Part shown: positions 10,401 through 16,964 of the stretch, in pieces | Numbering within the stretch: position 1 is the stretch's first letter | How the letters are laid out: the number at the start of each line of letters is the position of its first letter | NCBI GenBank assembly: GCA_020344755.1 | Contig: CP070829.1 | Coordinates: 1,283,257-1,322,954 of the forward strand | Direction of reading: 5' to 3' | Length of the DNA stretch: 39,698 nt | Source of the DNA: Gemmatimonadales bacterium | GTDB taxonomy: Bacteria > Gemmatimonadota > Gemmatimonadetes > Longimicrobiales > Gaopeijiaceae | The notes under the pieces: generated by a model | Told to the model about the DNA's origin: nothing | The model's database searches: none | The model's input: the letters and a program-made list of their open reading frames with translations, nothing else | Made by a program: the position numbers and the translations under genes

Positions 10401-10489
10401 CCACCATTCCCAGGGAGCAGCTGGAGGAATTGATGGCCACCGGCGCCGCCATGACCCCCGCCGAGGTCCTGGCGATGCTGGCCGCGTAG
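7412..10489 (+). CDS. PknK-like Ser/Thr kinase fused to STAND ATPase and TPR-like repeats
   Basis: This 1025-residue protein has no membrane helix and is probably cytoplasmic. Residues about 15-280 are a complete kinase (GSGGMATVY, K45, HRDIKPEN with D138, DFG 155-157). A STAND/NB-ARC-type ATPase follows: TELIGRESQL entry, Walker A GVGGTGKT at 331-338, Walker B-like LLVVDNFEQV near 402-411, a sensor-like VVTSRRPL and the GLPLALELAAARVR motif. A winged-helix-like part comes next, and the last 400 or so residues are TPR-like helical repeats. The order kinase-ATPase-TPR is that of mycobacterial PknK, a kinase with a MalT-like regulatory part. No C-terminal LuxR-type HTH is evident. It begins inside the preceding gene with GGAGG upstream. 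The likely role is a signal-integrating kinase whose activity depends on nucleotide-driven oligomerisation; this is inferred from the family. Confidence 0.9.
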   Translation: MSEGMEALNADLEGRYRIQHELGSGGMATVYLAEDVRHQRKVAIKVLRPELAAAVGAERFLREITTTANLRHPHILPLYDSGEAGGSLYYVMPYVEGESLRQRLDRESQLPVEEALRLADEIADALEYAHGRGVVHRDIKPENVLLEEGRAVVADFGIASAVSSAGGERLTRTGTTLGTPHYMSPEQAGGEETDARSDLYSLACVLYEMLAGQPPFTGSSAMAVISRHLTDPVPNVTTVRPTVPERLRTVVERALAKTPADRFPSMAEWRRSVAESASGALDAGAAEGSAEPERIHKEPPAPPTELIGRESQLVGALEQLHSGVRVLTLTGVGGTGKTRFAIELFRRYQAECPGGAAFVSLASVTAEEEVMPTISAALDIAEAHGRTALDALGTVLGDRHVLLVVDNFEQVVEAAGAVASLVARCPRIQVVVTSRRPLKIGAEVELPLPPLGLPDEGETDVEGLLECPSVDLFVQRAQKVKPGFELTAANAEAVTGICRSLDGLPLALELAAARVRVLEPAALLQRLDHALDLLTSGDRDLPLRQRTLRATISWSYSLLEPEEQRLLRWLSAFHEGWTFDALEEVCYRAEDRWRSLDELDSLVEKGLVRVVGEGDRYSLLETIRAFAAEQLHAGGEVESARDAHAAFFLEFARGVDAGIQGSTQLDAMARARAENANTFSALQWLLLKARNGDEDAVEEGMLLCGWLGWYWHIVGLHLVAEDAVDALLELAEARGQEPSRGRALARFTSGMVAANTGDMQGALDDWRAMAKDGEAIGDDAIQSFGLGGAGYALLGMGRPADAAQPLDEAIVLAERAGSAYLTGLMKTIMGMQRFMEGDVDGGIALIEAARRLQIPNGDFEGGGMALSFLASMTFAKGDLPGALAFYQESEASFATVGDKPEVARVQCEMGYAELAGGSPAASRWTFQRALRTYDEVGSPRGTGQALMGLAAAEAAIGNAERALAIAAAAEVMSSRAGVVVEHPMAPGVAERIEELKATIPREQLEELMATGAAMTPAEVLAMLAA

Positions 10490-10567
10490 GCGCTTCCCTC
10501 TACCGCCCCCCGTACCCCCTTCCCTCGTTCCCGCCCCGCGGGCCCCTCCTTCCACCGGAGCCCCCCC

Positions 10568-11638
10568 ATGTCGATCCAACCCGAGGCCTCCCCAGGCACC
10601 GACTGGCTCCTCTACGGAGCGTACGGCTTCACCGGTAAGCTCATCGCACAGCAGGCGGTGGCCGAGGGGCTCGATCCCATTCTGGCCGGCCGCGACGGGG
10701 AACGGACCCGCGCGGTGGCCCAGGAGTTCGGGCTCCGTACCCGGATCTTCCCACTGGACGACCCGACGGCGCTCCGCGAGGGCCTGAGGGGGGTGTCGGC
10801 GGTCGTGCACGCGGCGGGCCCGTTCTACCGGACCTGGCGCCCGGTCACGGAGGCGTGCCTCGCGGAGGGGTGTCACTACCTGGACGTGACCGGCGAGATC
10901 GACGTCCTGGAGGGGATTCGTGCCCGTAACGACGCCGTGCGGGAGGCGGGGCTGCACTTCATCCCGGCGGTGGGCTTCGACGTGGTGCCCACGGACTGTG
11001 CCGCAACTCTGGCCGCCGAGTCCGTCGAGGCGCCCGCCGTGCTGGACCTGGCCTTCCACATGAGCGGCGGCCCCAGCCGGGGGACGGCCCGCACCGCGCT
11101 GGAGCGCCTCGGCTCGTCCGGCGCGGTACGAAAGAATGGCCGGATCGTGCCCGCACCCCTGGGGAGCATCCGGCGGGTGATCCCCTTCTCCGACAAGCCG
11201 CGGCCCGGCGTCGCCATTCCCTGGGGCGACGTGAGCACGGCGTACCACTCCACCGGCATACCGGACATCCGCGTCTTCGCCGTCTTCCCGGACCGCGTCG
11301 TGGTAGCTGCCCGTCTCGTGGGCTCTCTCATGAAGCTTCCCCCGGTCCGTGCCCTGGCCCGGCTCGCGGTGGACGCCCTCGTGGAGGGCCCCGACGACGA
11401 GGAGCTGGAGCGCGGCTACGGGCGGGTGTGGGCTGAAGCCCGCAACGAGGCCGGTGAGGTCGCCACCGTCGAGCTCCTCACCCCCAACGGCTACGTCCTT
11501 ACGGCCCGGGCGGCGGTGGCGGCGGTGCGGGAGGTCCTGGCCGGGCAGGTGGAGGTGGAGCCCGGCGTGCACACGCCTTCCCGGGCCTTTGGGGCGGACT
11601 TCGTACTTCGGCTGGACGGGGTGCGTCGCACGGTTTAG
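10568..11638 (+). CDS. Saccharopine dehydrogenase-like NAD(P)-binding oxidoreductase
   Basis: This is a 356-residue protein with an N-terminal Rossmann motif, YGAYGFTGKL (residues about 17-26), followed by LAGRDGERTRAVAQEFG and VVHAAGPFYRTW. These are characteristic of the saccharopine dehydrogenase NADP-binding family and of the trans-acting enoyl reductase-like branch. The motif CHYLDVTGE and the conserved GFDVVPTDC follow. The family includes lysine-pathway enzymes and lipid-related reductases, but such short single-gene members usually have unknown substrates, and no lysine genes are nearby. ATG 10568 is preceded by CCGGAG. It is separated from the kinase upstream by 78 bases and from the molybdenum hydroxylase downstream by 132 bases, so it may have its own promoter. 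Confidence 0.82.
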   Translation: MSIQPEASPGTDWLLYGAYGFTGKLIAQQAVAEGLDPILAGRDGERTRAVAQEFGLRTRIFPLDDPTALREGLRGVSAVVHAAGPFYRTWRPVTEACLAEGCHYLDVTGEIDVLEGIRARNDAVREAGLHFIPAVGFDVVPTDCAATLAAESVEAPAVLDLAFHMSGGPSRGTARTALERLGSSGAVRKNGRIVPAPLGSIRRVIPFSDKPRPGVAIPWGDVSTAYHSTGIPDIRVFAVFPDRVVVAARLVGSLMKLPPVRALARLAVDALVEGPDDEELERGYGRVWAEARNEAGEVATVELLTPNGYVLTARAAVAAVREVLAGQVEVEPGVHTPSRAFGADFVLRLDGVRRTV

Positions 11639-11770
11639 GGGACCGGGGTCCGGCACGCCTGAACGACCCCCGAATTGCCCCTACACGCGTCGTGGAGGTT
11701 CTCCCTACTGCGCCCGGGATGTCCATGAGGAATGGGTGAGGGAATGTCACCGCCCGGCGGAGGAGGGTGT

Positions 11771-12259
11771 ATGCCTGCGACGATCCAGTTCCGGCTGAAC
11801 GGCCGGGACGTCACTCTGGACACCGAAGGAAGCCGCACCCTCCTGTGGGTGCTCCGCACCGACCTGGGACTGACCGGCACCAAGTACGGGTGCGGCATCA
11901 ACCGGTGCGGCTCCTGCACCGTGCTGGTCGACGGCCGCCCGCGGCGGGCCTGCCAACTCCGGTTGGACCGCCTCCACGGCTCGGAAGTGGTCACCATCGA
12001 AGGGCTGGCGGCGCTGGCCTCCGAGGCGGCGCCGGGAGGGAACGGCCTCCACCCCCTGCAGGAGGAATTCGCCGACCGCGGGGCCTTCCAGTGCGGGTAC
12101 TGTACCCCCGGGATGATCATGGAGGCCTTCGGGCTACTGGCCGAGAATCCCCACCCCACCCGAGAGCAGATCATCGCCGGCATGGACCGCAACCTCTGCC
12201 GGTGCGGCGCCCACAAGCGGATCGTGGAGGCCATCGAGGCCGCCGCGGCCCGGATGTGA
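11771..12259 (+). CDS. (2Fe-2S)-binding subunit of a molybdenum hydroxylase (IorA/CoxS type)
   Basis: This is the small electron-transfer subunit of a xanthine dehydrogenase-family enzyme. The N-terminal plant-ferredoxin-like domain carries the first cluster (YGCGINRCGSC plus a cysteine in RRACQL). The helical second domain carries the other (CGYC and CRCG). All eight cysteines are present, so both clusters should form. The 162-residue length suits IorA/CoxS-type subunits. ATG 11771 is chosen because GGAGGAGGG lies just upstream; the frame is open to an earlier ATG at 11732, but those 13 residues are Gly-rich and unlike the family. It is followed after 10 bases by the catalytic subunit. No FAD-binding CoxM-type subunit is present, which points to the two-subunit isoquinoline 1-oxidoreductase-like arrangement with an external electron acceptor. 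Confidence 0.93.
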   Translation: MPATIQFRLNGRDVTLDTEGSRTLLWVLRTDLGLTGTKYGCGINRCGSCTVLVDGRPRRACQLRLDRLHGSEVVTIEGLAALASEAAPGGNGLHPLQEEFADRGAFQCGYCTPGMIMEAFGLLAENPHPTREQIIAGMDRNLCRCGAHKRIVEAIEAAAARM

Positions 12260-12269
12260 GGAGGACGTC

Positions 12270-14387
12270 ATGAAGAGGAACGACCTGGGCCCCATGGCCG
12301 TGGACCGACGGGATTTCCTGAAGTTCACCGGCGGTGGCATCGCGGTACTGGTGTCATTGAAGGGGACGGAGGCGGTGGCCGCCAGCCTCGAGCAACAGCG
12401 CGGCTACCCGGACGACTTCAACGCCTACCTGCGCATCGGGGAGGACGGGCGGGTAACCGTCCTCACCGGGAAGGTCGAGATGGGTCAGGGGGTGGAGACG
12501 TCACAAGCGCAGATGGTGGCGGAGGAGCTCCACGTCCCCCTGGACGTCATCGACCTCGTCATGGGGGACACCGGACGATCGGTGTATGACGCGGGCACCT
12601 GGGGCTCCCTCACCACGCGGGTCTTCGGCCCGGCACTCCGGGCCGCGGCGGCCGAGGCCAGAGTGGCCCTTCTCGAGCTGGCCGCGGAACGGCTCGGAGT
12701 GCCGGAGAGCCGGTTGAAGGCGGTGGACGGGGTCGTGAGGGTGACCGGCGGTGACGACCGGGTCACCTACGGGGAGCTGGCCCAGGGCCGGCGGATCGAG
12801 CGCCGGATCGAGGGTGAGGCCGCCGTGAAGGCGGTGGAGGAGTTCCGCGTCATGGGGACGTCTCCCCGACGCATGGACGCCGAAGCCAAGGTCACCGGGG
12901 CGGCCCGCTACGCGGGGGACGTACGTCTTCCCGGCATGCTCCGGGCGCGGATCCTGCGGCCACCGGCCCTGGACGCCACCCTGGTGAGCGCGGATACCTC
13001 CGCGGCCGAGGCGGTGCCCGGTGCGGTGGTGGTGAACGAGGACGGACTGGTGGCGGTCCTCCACGAGGACCCCGAGGAGGCGGAGCGTGCCCTGGGGCTG
13101 GTGAGGGCGGACTTCGACGTCCCGGCGCCGGAGGTGGACAACGACAACATCTGGGACCACCTGGTGGCCTCGGCGCCCCGCGGCCGGACCGGCGATGAGC
13201 GGGGAAGCCTGAGACGGGGGGAGAGCGAGTGCGCGAGGATCTTCGAGCACACGTACTACGACAACTACGTGGCCCACGTCCCCATGGAGCCGCACACGGC
13301 CCTCGCCTCTCGCACGGAGGACACGATCAACCTCTGGGTCTCTACCCAGTCGCCCTTCGGTGACCGGCGCCGGGTGGCGCAGGCACTGGAGATCAATGAG
13401 GACCAGGTCCGGGTCCTGACCCCCTACGTGGGCGGGGGATTCGGCGGGAAGTCGGTGAACCAACAGGCGCTGGAGGCGGCGCGCCTGGCGTGGATCTCCG
13501 GCCGCCCCGTCCAGGTCATGTGGAGCCGGGAGGAGGAGTTCTTCTACGACACCTTCCACTCCGCCGCCGTGGTCACGATTCGCTCCGGCATCGACGATGC
13601 CGGGCGGATGCAGCTCTGGGACTACCACGTCTACATGGCGGGCACCCGGGGAAGCGAGATCTACTACGACGTTCCCCACCTGGCGTTGGTGAACCACTCC
13701 AACGGCGACGCGCATCCGGTGGCCACCGGTGCCTGGAGGGCTCCCGGAGCCAACACCAACGTCTTCGCCCGGGAATCGCAAATCGACATCATGGCGGCGG
13801 CGGCGGGGATCGACCCCCTCGAATTCCGCCTGGCGAACACCTCCGATCCCCGCATGCGGAGCGTCCTGGAGGCCGCGGCGAAGGCGGTGAACTGGACTCC
13901 CGCTCCGTCGCCCAGCGGCCGGGGGTACGGGTGGGCCTGCGGGATCGACGCGGGAACCTACGTGGCCCACGTGGCCGAGGTGGCCGTGGACGAGCGCAGC
14001 GGGGAGGTCCAGGTCCAGCGGGTGGTGTGCGCCCAGGACATGGGGGTGGTGGTCAACCCCGTGGGGGCGCTCATGCAGATGGAGGGGTGCATCACCCAGG
14101 GGCTTGGCTTCAGCCTCATGGAGAAGATGCACTTCCGGGGTGGGAACGTCCTGGATCGAAACTTCGACAGCTACACCATCCCGCGGTTCCGGGACCTGCC
14201 GGAGATCGAGACGATCCTGGTGAAGAATGACGACCTGACGCCGCAGGGGGGTGGAGAGCCCGCCATCATCTGCATGGCCGCGGTCATCGCCAACGCCATC
14301 TACGACGCCTGCGGGGCCCGGGTCTTCACCATGCCCATGGCCCCCGAGGAGGTCCGGAACGCCCTGTCGGCCCGCGTCACGCCCTGA
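12270..14387 (+). CDS. Molybdopterin-binding catalytic subunit of a xanthine dehydrogenase-family hydroxylase, Tat-exported
   Basis: This 705-residue protein starts with a Tat signal (DRRDFLKFTGGG at residues about 12-23), so the folded holoenzyme is probably exported, with the 2Fe-2S subunit carried along. Molybdopterin-binding motifs are visible: GKVEMGQGVETSQAQM, GTWGSLTTR, a long PYVGGGFGGKS motif, GAWRAPGANTN and the C-terminal GGGEPA with the expected catalytic glutamate E663. The enzyme should insert oxygen from water into an aldehyde or N-heterocycle. The substrate cannot be deduced. Its architecture matches IorB-type two-subunit enzymes rather than three-subunit xanthine dehydrogenases. 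GAGGAGG stands before the ATG, overlapping the end of the preceding gene. No XdhC-like maturation gene or cytochrome gene is adjacent. Confidence 0.9.
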   Translation: MKRNDLGPMAVDRRDFLKFTGGGIAVLVSLKGTEAVAASLEQQRGYPDDFNAYLRIGEDGRVTVLTGKVEMGQGVETSQAQMVAEELHVPLDVIDLVMGDTGRSVYDAGTWGSLTTRVFGPALRAAAAEARVALLELAAERLGVPESRLKAVDGVVRVTGGDDRVTYGELAQGRRIERRIEGEAAVKAVEEFRVMGTSPRRMDAEAKVTGAARYAGDVRLPGMLRARILRPPALDATLVSADTSAAEAVPGAVVVNEDGLVAVLHEDPEEAERALGLVRADFDVPAPEVDNDNIWDHLVASAPRGRTGDERGSLRRGESECARIFEHTYYDNYVAHVPMEPHTALASRTEDTINLWVSTQSPFGDRRRVAQALEINEDQVRVLTPYVGGGFGGKSVNQQALEAARLAWISGRPVQVMWSREEEFFYDTFHSAAVVTIRSGIDDAGRMQLWDYHVYMAGTRGSEIYYDVPHLALVNHSNGDAHPVATGAWRAPGANTNVFARESQIDIMAAAAGIDPLEFRLANTSDPRMRSVLEAAAKAVNWTPAPSPSGRGYGWACGIDAGTYVAHVAEVAVDERSGEVQVQRVVCAQDMGVVVNPVGALMQMEGCITQGLGFSLMEKMHFRGGNVLDRNFDSYTIPRFRDLPEIETILVKNDDLTPQGGGEPAIICMAAVIANAIYDACGARVFTMPMAPEEVRNALSARVTP

Positions 14388-14431
14388 GGCGTGCAGCGAG
14401 GAAGGGGCCCCAGGTCGGGACTCGGGGGAGG

Positions 14432-14479
14432 CTCGGGTCCCGGCCGCCGGCCCCGCTCGGGATGTCACCGGGACCCGAG
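14432..14479. repeat. Inverted repeat with perfect 12-bp arms between convergent genes
   Basis: The left arm CTCGGGTCCCGG (14432-14443) is the exact reverse complement of the right arm (14468-14479), with 24 bases between them. It lies in the 173-bp gap between the molybdenum hydroxylase gene and the convergent DUF4382 gene, just before a second hairpin. It probably contributes to transcription termination, but it has no adjoining U-tract of its own. Confidence 0.5.
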
Positions 14480-14491
14480 CAGGGGCCCAAA

Positions 14492-14528
14492 ACGAGACGC
14501 GGACGCCCCGAGGGGCGCCCGCGCTCGT
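14492..14528. terminator. Long GC-rich hairpin, probable bidirectional terminator
   Basis: The left side ACGAG-A-CGCGG-A-CGCCCC pairs with GGGGCG-C-CCGCG-CTCGT around a 2-base loop at 14510-14511, giving about 16 paired bases with one small bulge and one near-mismatch. Read on the minus strand, it follows the stop of the DUF4382 gene and is itself followed by GTTTTGGG, a short U-tract. It would therefore serve best as the terminator of that gene, and may also stop plus-strand read-through from the molybdenum hydroxylase genes. Confidence 0.6.
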
Positions 14529-14560
14529 GTCGCATCAGGCTCTGCCGCTGGCGTGATGCG

Positions 14561-15541
14561 TCAGCCGCCGGTGCCACCTCCGGTGTCGGGAACCACCACC
14601 TCGGTTCCGGTCACATGGAACTCGACCGTCTCGTCGCCGGACTCGGGCACATCGACCCCCTCTATCGGGTTGTCGCCTTCGGTGGTGAAGGTGTAGTCCG
14701 TCCGCTCCGTGAGCTGCAGCTCGACATTGTACATCTGCGGATAGAGCCACATGAAGGTCCCGGTGTAATAGGGACCGTCGTCCCCCTGCATCAGGGTCCA
14801 GTCCTGGAAGGTGAGGTACTTGGTGTCCGCCCCCTCACCCGAGAGTTCCACCCGGAAGTCCTCCAGCGAACCGGCGGGATCCAGCGCCGCCACTGCGTCG
14901 AAGGCGTCATCCGCTGCGGAGACGTTCACGGTGATGGTCCCGGAGAAGCCGACGTAGGAGGCTTTGACCACGGGGTGCATGACCCACTGGCCCGAGTTCC
15001 CCGCCGCGTGACCGAAGCTCTCGGACACCACGAAGTCCAGGAGGACGATGGACCGTCCACCTTCCACCTCCAGGGCTCCGCCCGGGAGGTTGATCTTCAG
15101 CCCGGTCTGGGGGAAGCTCGGCATCTGGAGACGGCCGGTGCGATCGCCGCAGGCGTCGTAGCTCTCGGAGGAGGCGTAGATGGCGTCCCCCTCGGTGGCC
15201 ACGCAGCCGCCGGACATGACCATGCGGAGCTGCGGGTAGCTCCCCGCCGGCACCGCGATCTCGTTCACCAGGGTCAGGACCTCGTTCTGCAGCTCGAGGA
15301 GGTTGACCTGGACGCCCATCCAACCGTCCTCGTCCTCAGGGCGTGGAAGCAGGGTGACGGCCCCGTCGTTGCCGCCGATCAGCTCGATCCGGTCGATCGT
15401 GACCACGGCCTCCACGAAGCCCGGGTCGTCGGTCAGGAGGAGCGTCAGGGTGCCGGGTCCGTCTACGGCCGTGCCGCTGTCGCACGCAGCCACGGGAAGA
15501 AGCAGTCCTAGGGCGAGAACGCCCAACGTACGGAGGTTCAT
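14561..15541 (-). CDS. DUF4382-type lipoprotein
   Basis: This 326-residue protein begins with a lipoprotein signal ending LLLPVAACDSG, so the mature N-terminal cysteine is probably lipidated. The body contains GTLTLLLTDDPG, VVTIDRIELIG, VNLLELQNEV and YPQLRMVMSGG, the order seen in DUF4382 proteins, a beta-rich envelope family of unknown function. The C-terminus is a Gly/Thr-rich tail. ATG at 15541 (minus) is chosen because AAGGAG lies about 9 bases upstream and a good signal peptide follows; the frame is open further upstream but is not signal-like. It diverges from the ECF sigma gene, and its promoter carries the same two boxes as the sigma promoter. It is therefore probably a direct target of that sigma factor. 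The molecular role is unknown. Confidence 0.85.
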   Translation of the reverse strand: MNLRTLGVLALGLLLPVAACDSGTAVDGPGTLTLLLTDDPGFVEAVVTIDRIELIGGNDGAVTLLPRPEDEDGWMGVQVNLLELQNEVLTLVNEIAVPAGSYPQLRMVMSGGCVATEGDAIYASSESYDACGDRTGRLQMPSFPQTGLKINLPGGALEVEGGRSIVLLDFVVSESFGHAAGNSGQWVMHPVVKASYVGFSGTITVNVSAADDAFDAVAALDPAGSLEDFRVELSGEGADTKYLTFQDWTLMQGDDGPYYTGTFMWLYPQMYNVELQLTERTDYTFTTEGDNPIEGVDVPESGDETVEFHVTGTEVVVPDTGGGTGG

Positions 15542-15642
15542 TCGATGGAGCTCCTTGATGGATTTCCTTGGTGCAGCGAAGAGCTCTCCGCCCGGGACGG
15601 ACCCCGGCGGAGGGCAGAAGTGCCTGTGGTCTTCAATGATCC

Positions 15643-15670
15643 ACACTCGGCAATCCGGCGTCCGGTCACA
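15643..15670 (-). promoter_or_regulatory. Predicted ECF-sigma promoter of the DUF4382 gene
   Basis: On the minus strand, TGTGACC (15670-15664) is followed after exactly 17 bases by GTGT (15646-15643). The same boxes with the same spacing occur before the ECF sigma gene and before the secreted-protein gene at 18898. The start codon is about 100 bases downstream. The form fits an ECF-type -35/-10 pair; TGTGACC resembles known ECF -35 boxes with a central AC. The last part of the spacer, TTGCCGA, is also shared with the site at 18820. Confidence 0.72.
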
Positions 15671-15692
15671 TGGATTCGGCGATGGACCCTGG

Positions 15693-15721
15693 TGTGACCC
15701 TTTCGGGTTCCACAAAGTGTT
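15693..15721 (+). promoter_or_regulatory. Predicted autoregulated promoter of the ECF sigma gene
   Basis: TGTGACC (15693-15699) is followed after exactly 17 bases by GTGTT (15717-15721), about 50 bases before the sigma-factor start. The match to the divergent DUF4382 promoter and to the promoter at 18820 suggests that the sigma factor drives its own operon, as is usual for ECF sigma factors. The divergent pair lies only about 22 bases apart at the -35 ends, so regulation of the two genes may be linked. Confidence 0.72.
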
Positions 15722-15771
15722 GAGGGCAGGAGGAATCCACGGACCGGTGTCCAAACACGCGTACGTCAGGG

Positions 15772-16332
15772 ATGCAAACCCTCTCCGACAGGGAACTCGT
15801 GGAACGGGCGCGGTCCGGGAGTCACGACGCGTTCGGGGCCCTGGTGGAGCGTTACCAGGATCCCCTGTTCCGCTATGCCCGACACATGGGCTTCGCCGAA
15901 GCAGACGCGCGGGACATCCTCCAGGATGCGTTCATACGGGCGTTTCGACATCTGGACCGTTGTAGTGATCCGGACCGGTTCGACGGGTGGCTCTTCAAGA
16001 TCACCGCGAACCTCTGCCGGACCGCGGCGTCCAAGGGAGCGAACCGCGACGAGCATGGGTTGGAAGAGGTGATGTTGTTGGAGACCAATCCGGACCCGGA
16101 GACGGCGGCGGAAGCGTCGTCCCGCCGGCGAAGGATCAGGGCGGCATTGGCGGAGTTGCCCGAAGACCAGCGCCAGGCCACGGTCCTGTTCTACCTGGAA
16201 GGATACGGAGTGAAGGAAATCGCCGAGCGGGCGGAGGCATCGCCCTCGGCCATCAAGATGCGCCTCAAGCGGGCCCGGGAGAGCCTCAAGGCGGCTCTCC
16301 GACCGCTGGAGGACGAGGTACGAAGTGCATGA
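15772..16332 (+). CDS. ECF-family RNA polymerase sigma factor
   Basis: This 186-residue protein has the two ECF domains. Sigma2 contains DAFGALVERYQDPLFRYA and ARDILQDAFIRAFRHLDR with the WLFKITANLCR segment. Sigma4 contains LAELPEDQRQATVLFYLEGYGVKEIAERAEASPSAIKMRLKRARESL, an HTH that should read the -35 box. There is no C-terminal extension. ATG 15772 gives the canonical start MQTLSDRELVERARSGS; an AGGG directly abuts it, so initiation may rely on the AGGAGG at about 15729 only if a different start were used, and the ribosome site is poor. The stop overlaps the anti-sigma start (ATGA), a typical coupled sigma/anti-sigma pair. Predicted targets in this window carry TGTGACC-N17-GTGT promoters. 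Confidence 0.95.
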   Translation: MQTLSDRELVERARSGSHDAFGALVERYQDPLFRYARHMGFAEADARDILQDAFIRAFRHLDRCSDPDRFDGWLFKITANLCRTAASKGANRDEHGLEEVMLLETNPDPETAAEASSRRRRIRAALAELPEDQRQATVLFYLEGYGVKEIAERAEASPSAIKMRLKRARESLKAALRPLEDEVRSA

Positions 16333-16964
16333 ATAGAATGAACGACGAACGACTCGAGGCTTACCTGGAGGGCGAGATTCCCCTGGAGGAGCTGCCTGCG
16401 GCCCTCCGGGACGAGGAGCGCATGCTCTCCGATGCCCTCGGGATGCTCCGGGAGGACGTCCGGGCGCCGGCCGCACTCAAGGGCGCGGTCATGGCCGAGA
16501 TCGCCCGGCGTCCCCGGAGCCGCCTGCGGGCCCTGGTCGAATGGCTGGTCCTTCCCCGACCCATTTCCGTGTCCCCGGCCATGGGGGGTGCCCTGGCAGC
16601 GGCGGTGGTGGCCGTGCTGCTCCTCCTTCCTGCCGGAGAACCCACGGACCGGGCCGGCGAGCCCGCGGCGGCGGTGGCGACCCCCGATCCGGTCGTCACC
16701 CGTTTCGTGTTCGTGGCTCCGGGTGCGTCCCAGGTCAGCCTCACCGGGGACTGGGTGGACTGGGATCCGGACGGGATCTCCCTTACCGAGCTCCGGGGGT
16801 CCGGCGTGTGGACGGTGGACGTCCCGGTTCCTCCCGGCGTGCACGAGTACTCGTTCGTCGTGGACGGCACGGAGTGGCGCCCGGATCCCCTGGCCGGCGA
16901 GCCGGTGGACGACGGGTTCGGCCGGGCCAACAGCGTCCTGATGGTGGCGGCCGCGGAGGCATGA
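16329..16964 (+). CDS. Membrane anti-sigma factor with periplasmic CBM48/AMPK-type glycan-binding-like domain
   Basis: This 211-residue protein is coupled to the sigma gene by a 4-base overlap. Residues 1-75 are cytoplasmic and charged, with NDERLEAYLEGEIPLEEL, an anti-sigma-like N-terminus lacking the HxxxCxxC zinc motif. A hydrophobic helix spans about 83-101. Residues about 122-206 resemble the glycogen-binding E-set/CBM48 domain: SLTGDWVDWDPD, GVWTVDVPVPPG, VHEYSFVVDGTEW and a DDGFGRANSVL end. Compare the Y-x-F-x-VDG-x-W pattern of AMPK beta subunits. The topology puts this domain in the periplasm. The inferred role is to hold the sigma factor until the domain senses a glycan or a partner. 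Assignment as anti-sigma rests on gene position, topology and size; the domain call rests on motifs. Confidence 0.8.
   Translation: MNRMNDERLEAYLEGEIPLEELPAALRDEERMLSDALGMLREDVRAPAALKGAVMAEIARRPRSRLRALVEWLVLPRPISVSPAMGGALAAAVVAVLLLLPAGEPTDRAGEPAAAVATPDPVVTRFVFVAPGASQVSLTGDWVDWDPDGISLTELRGSGVWTVDVPVPPGVHEYSFVVDGTEWRPDPLAGEPVDDGFGRANSVLMVAAAEA

Noticed and set aside
9194..11656. 820-codon minus-strand frame opposite the PknK-like and saccharopine dehydrogenase-like genes
   Set aside because: Both plus-strand genes have clear domains and ribosome sites; the antisense product is His/Gly/Arg-rich with no recognisable domain.
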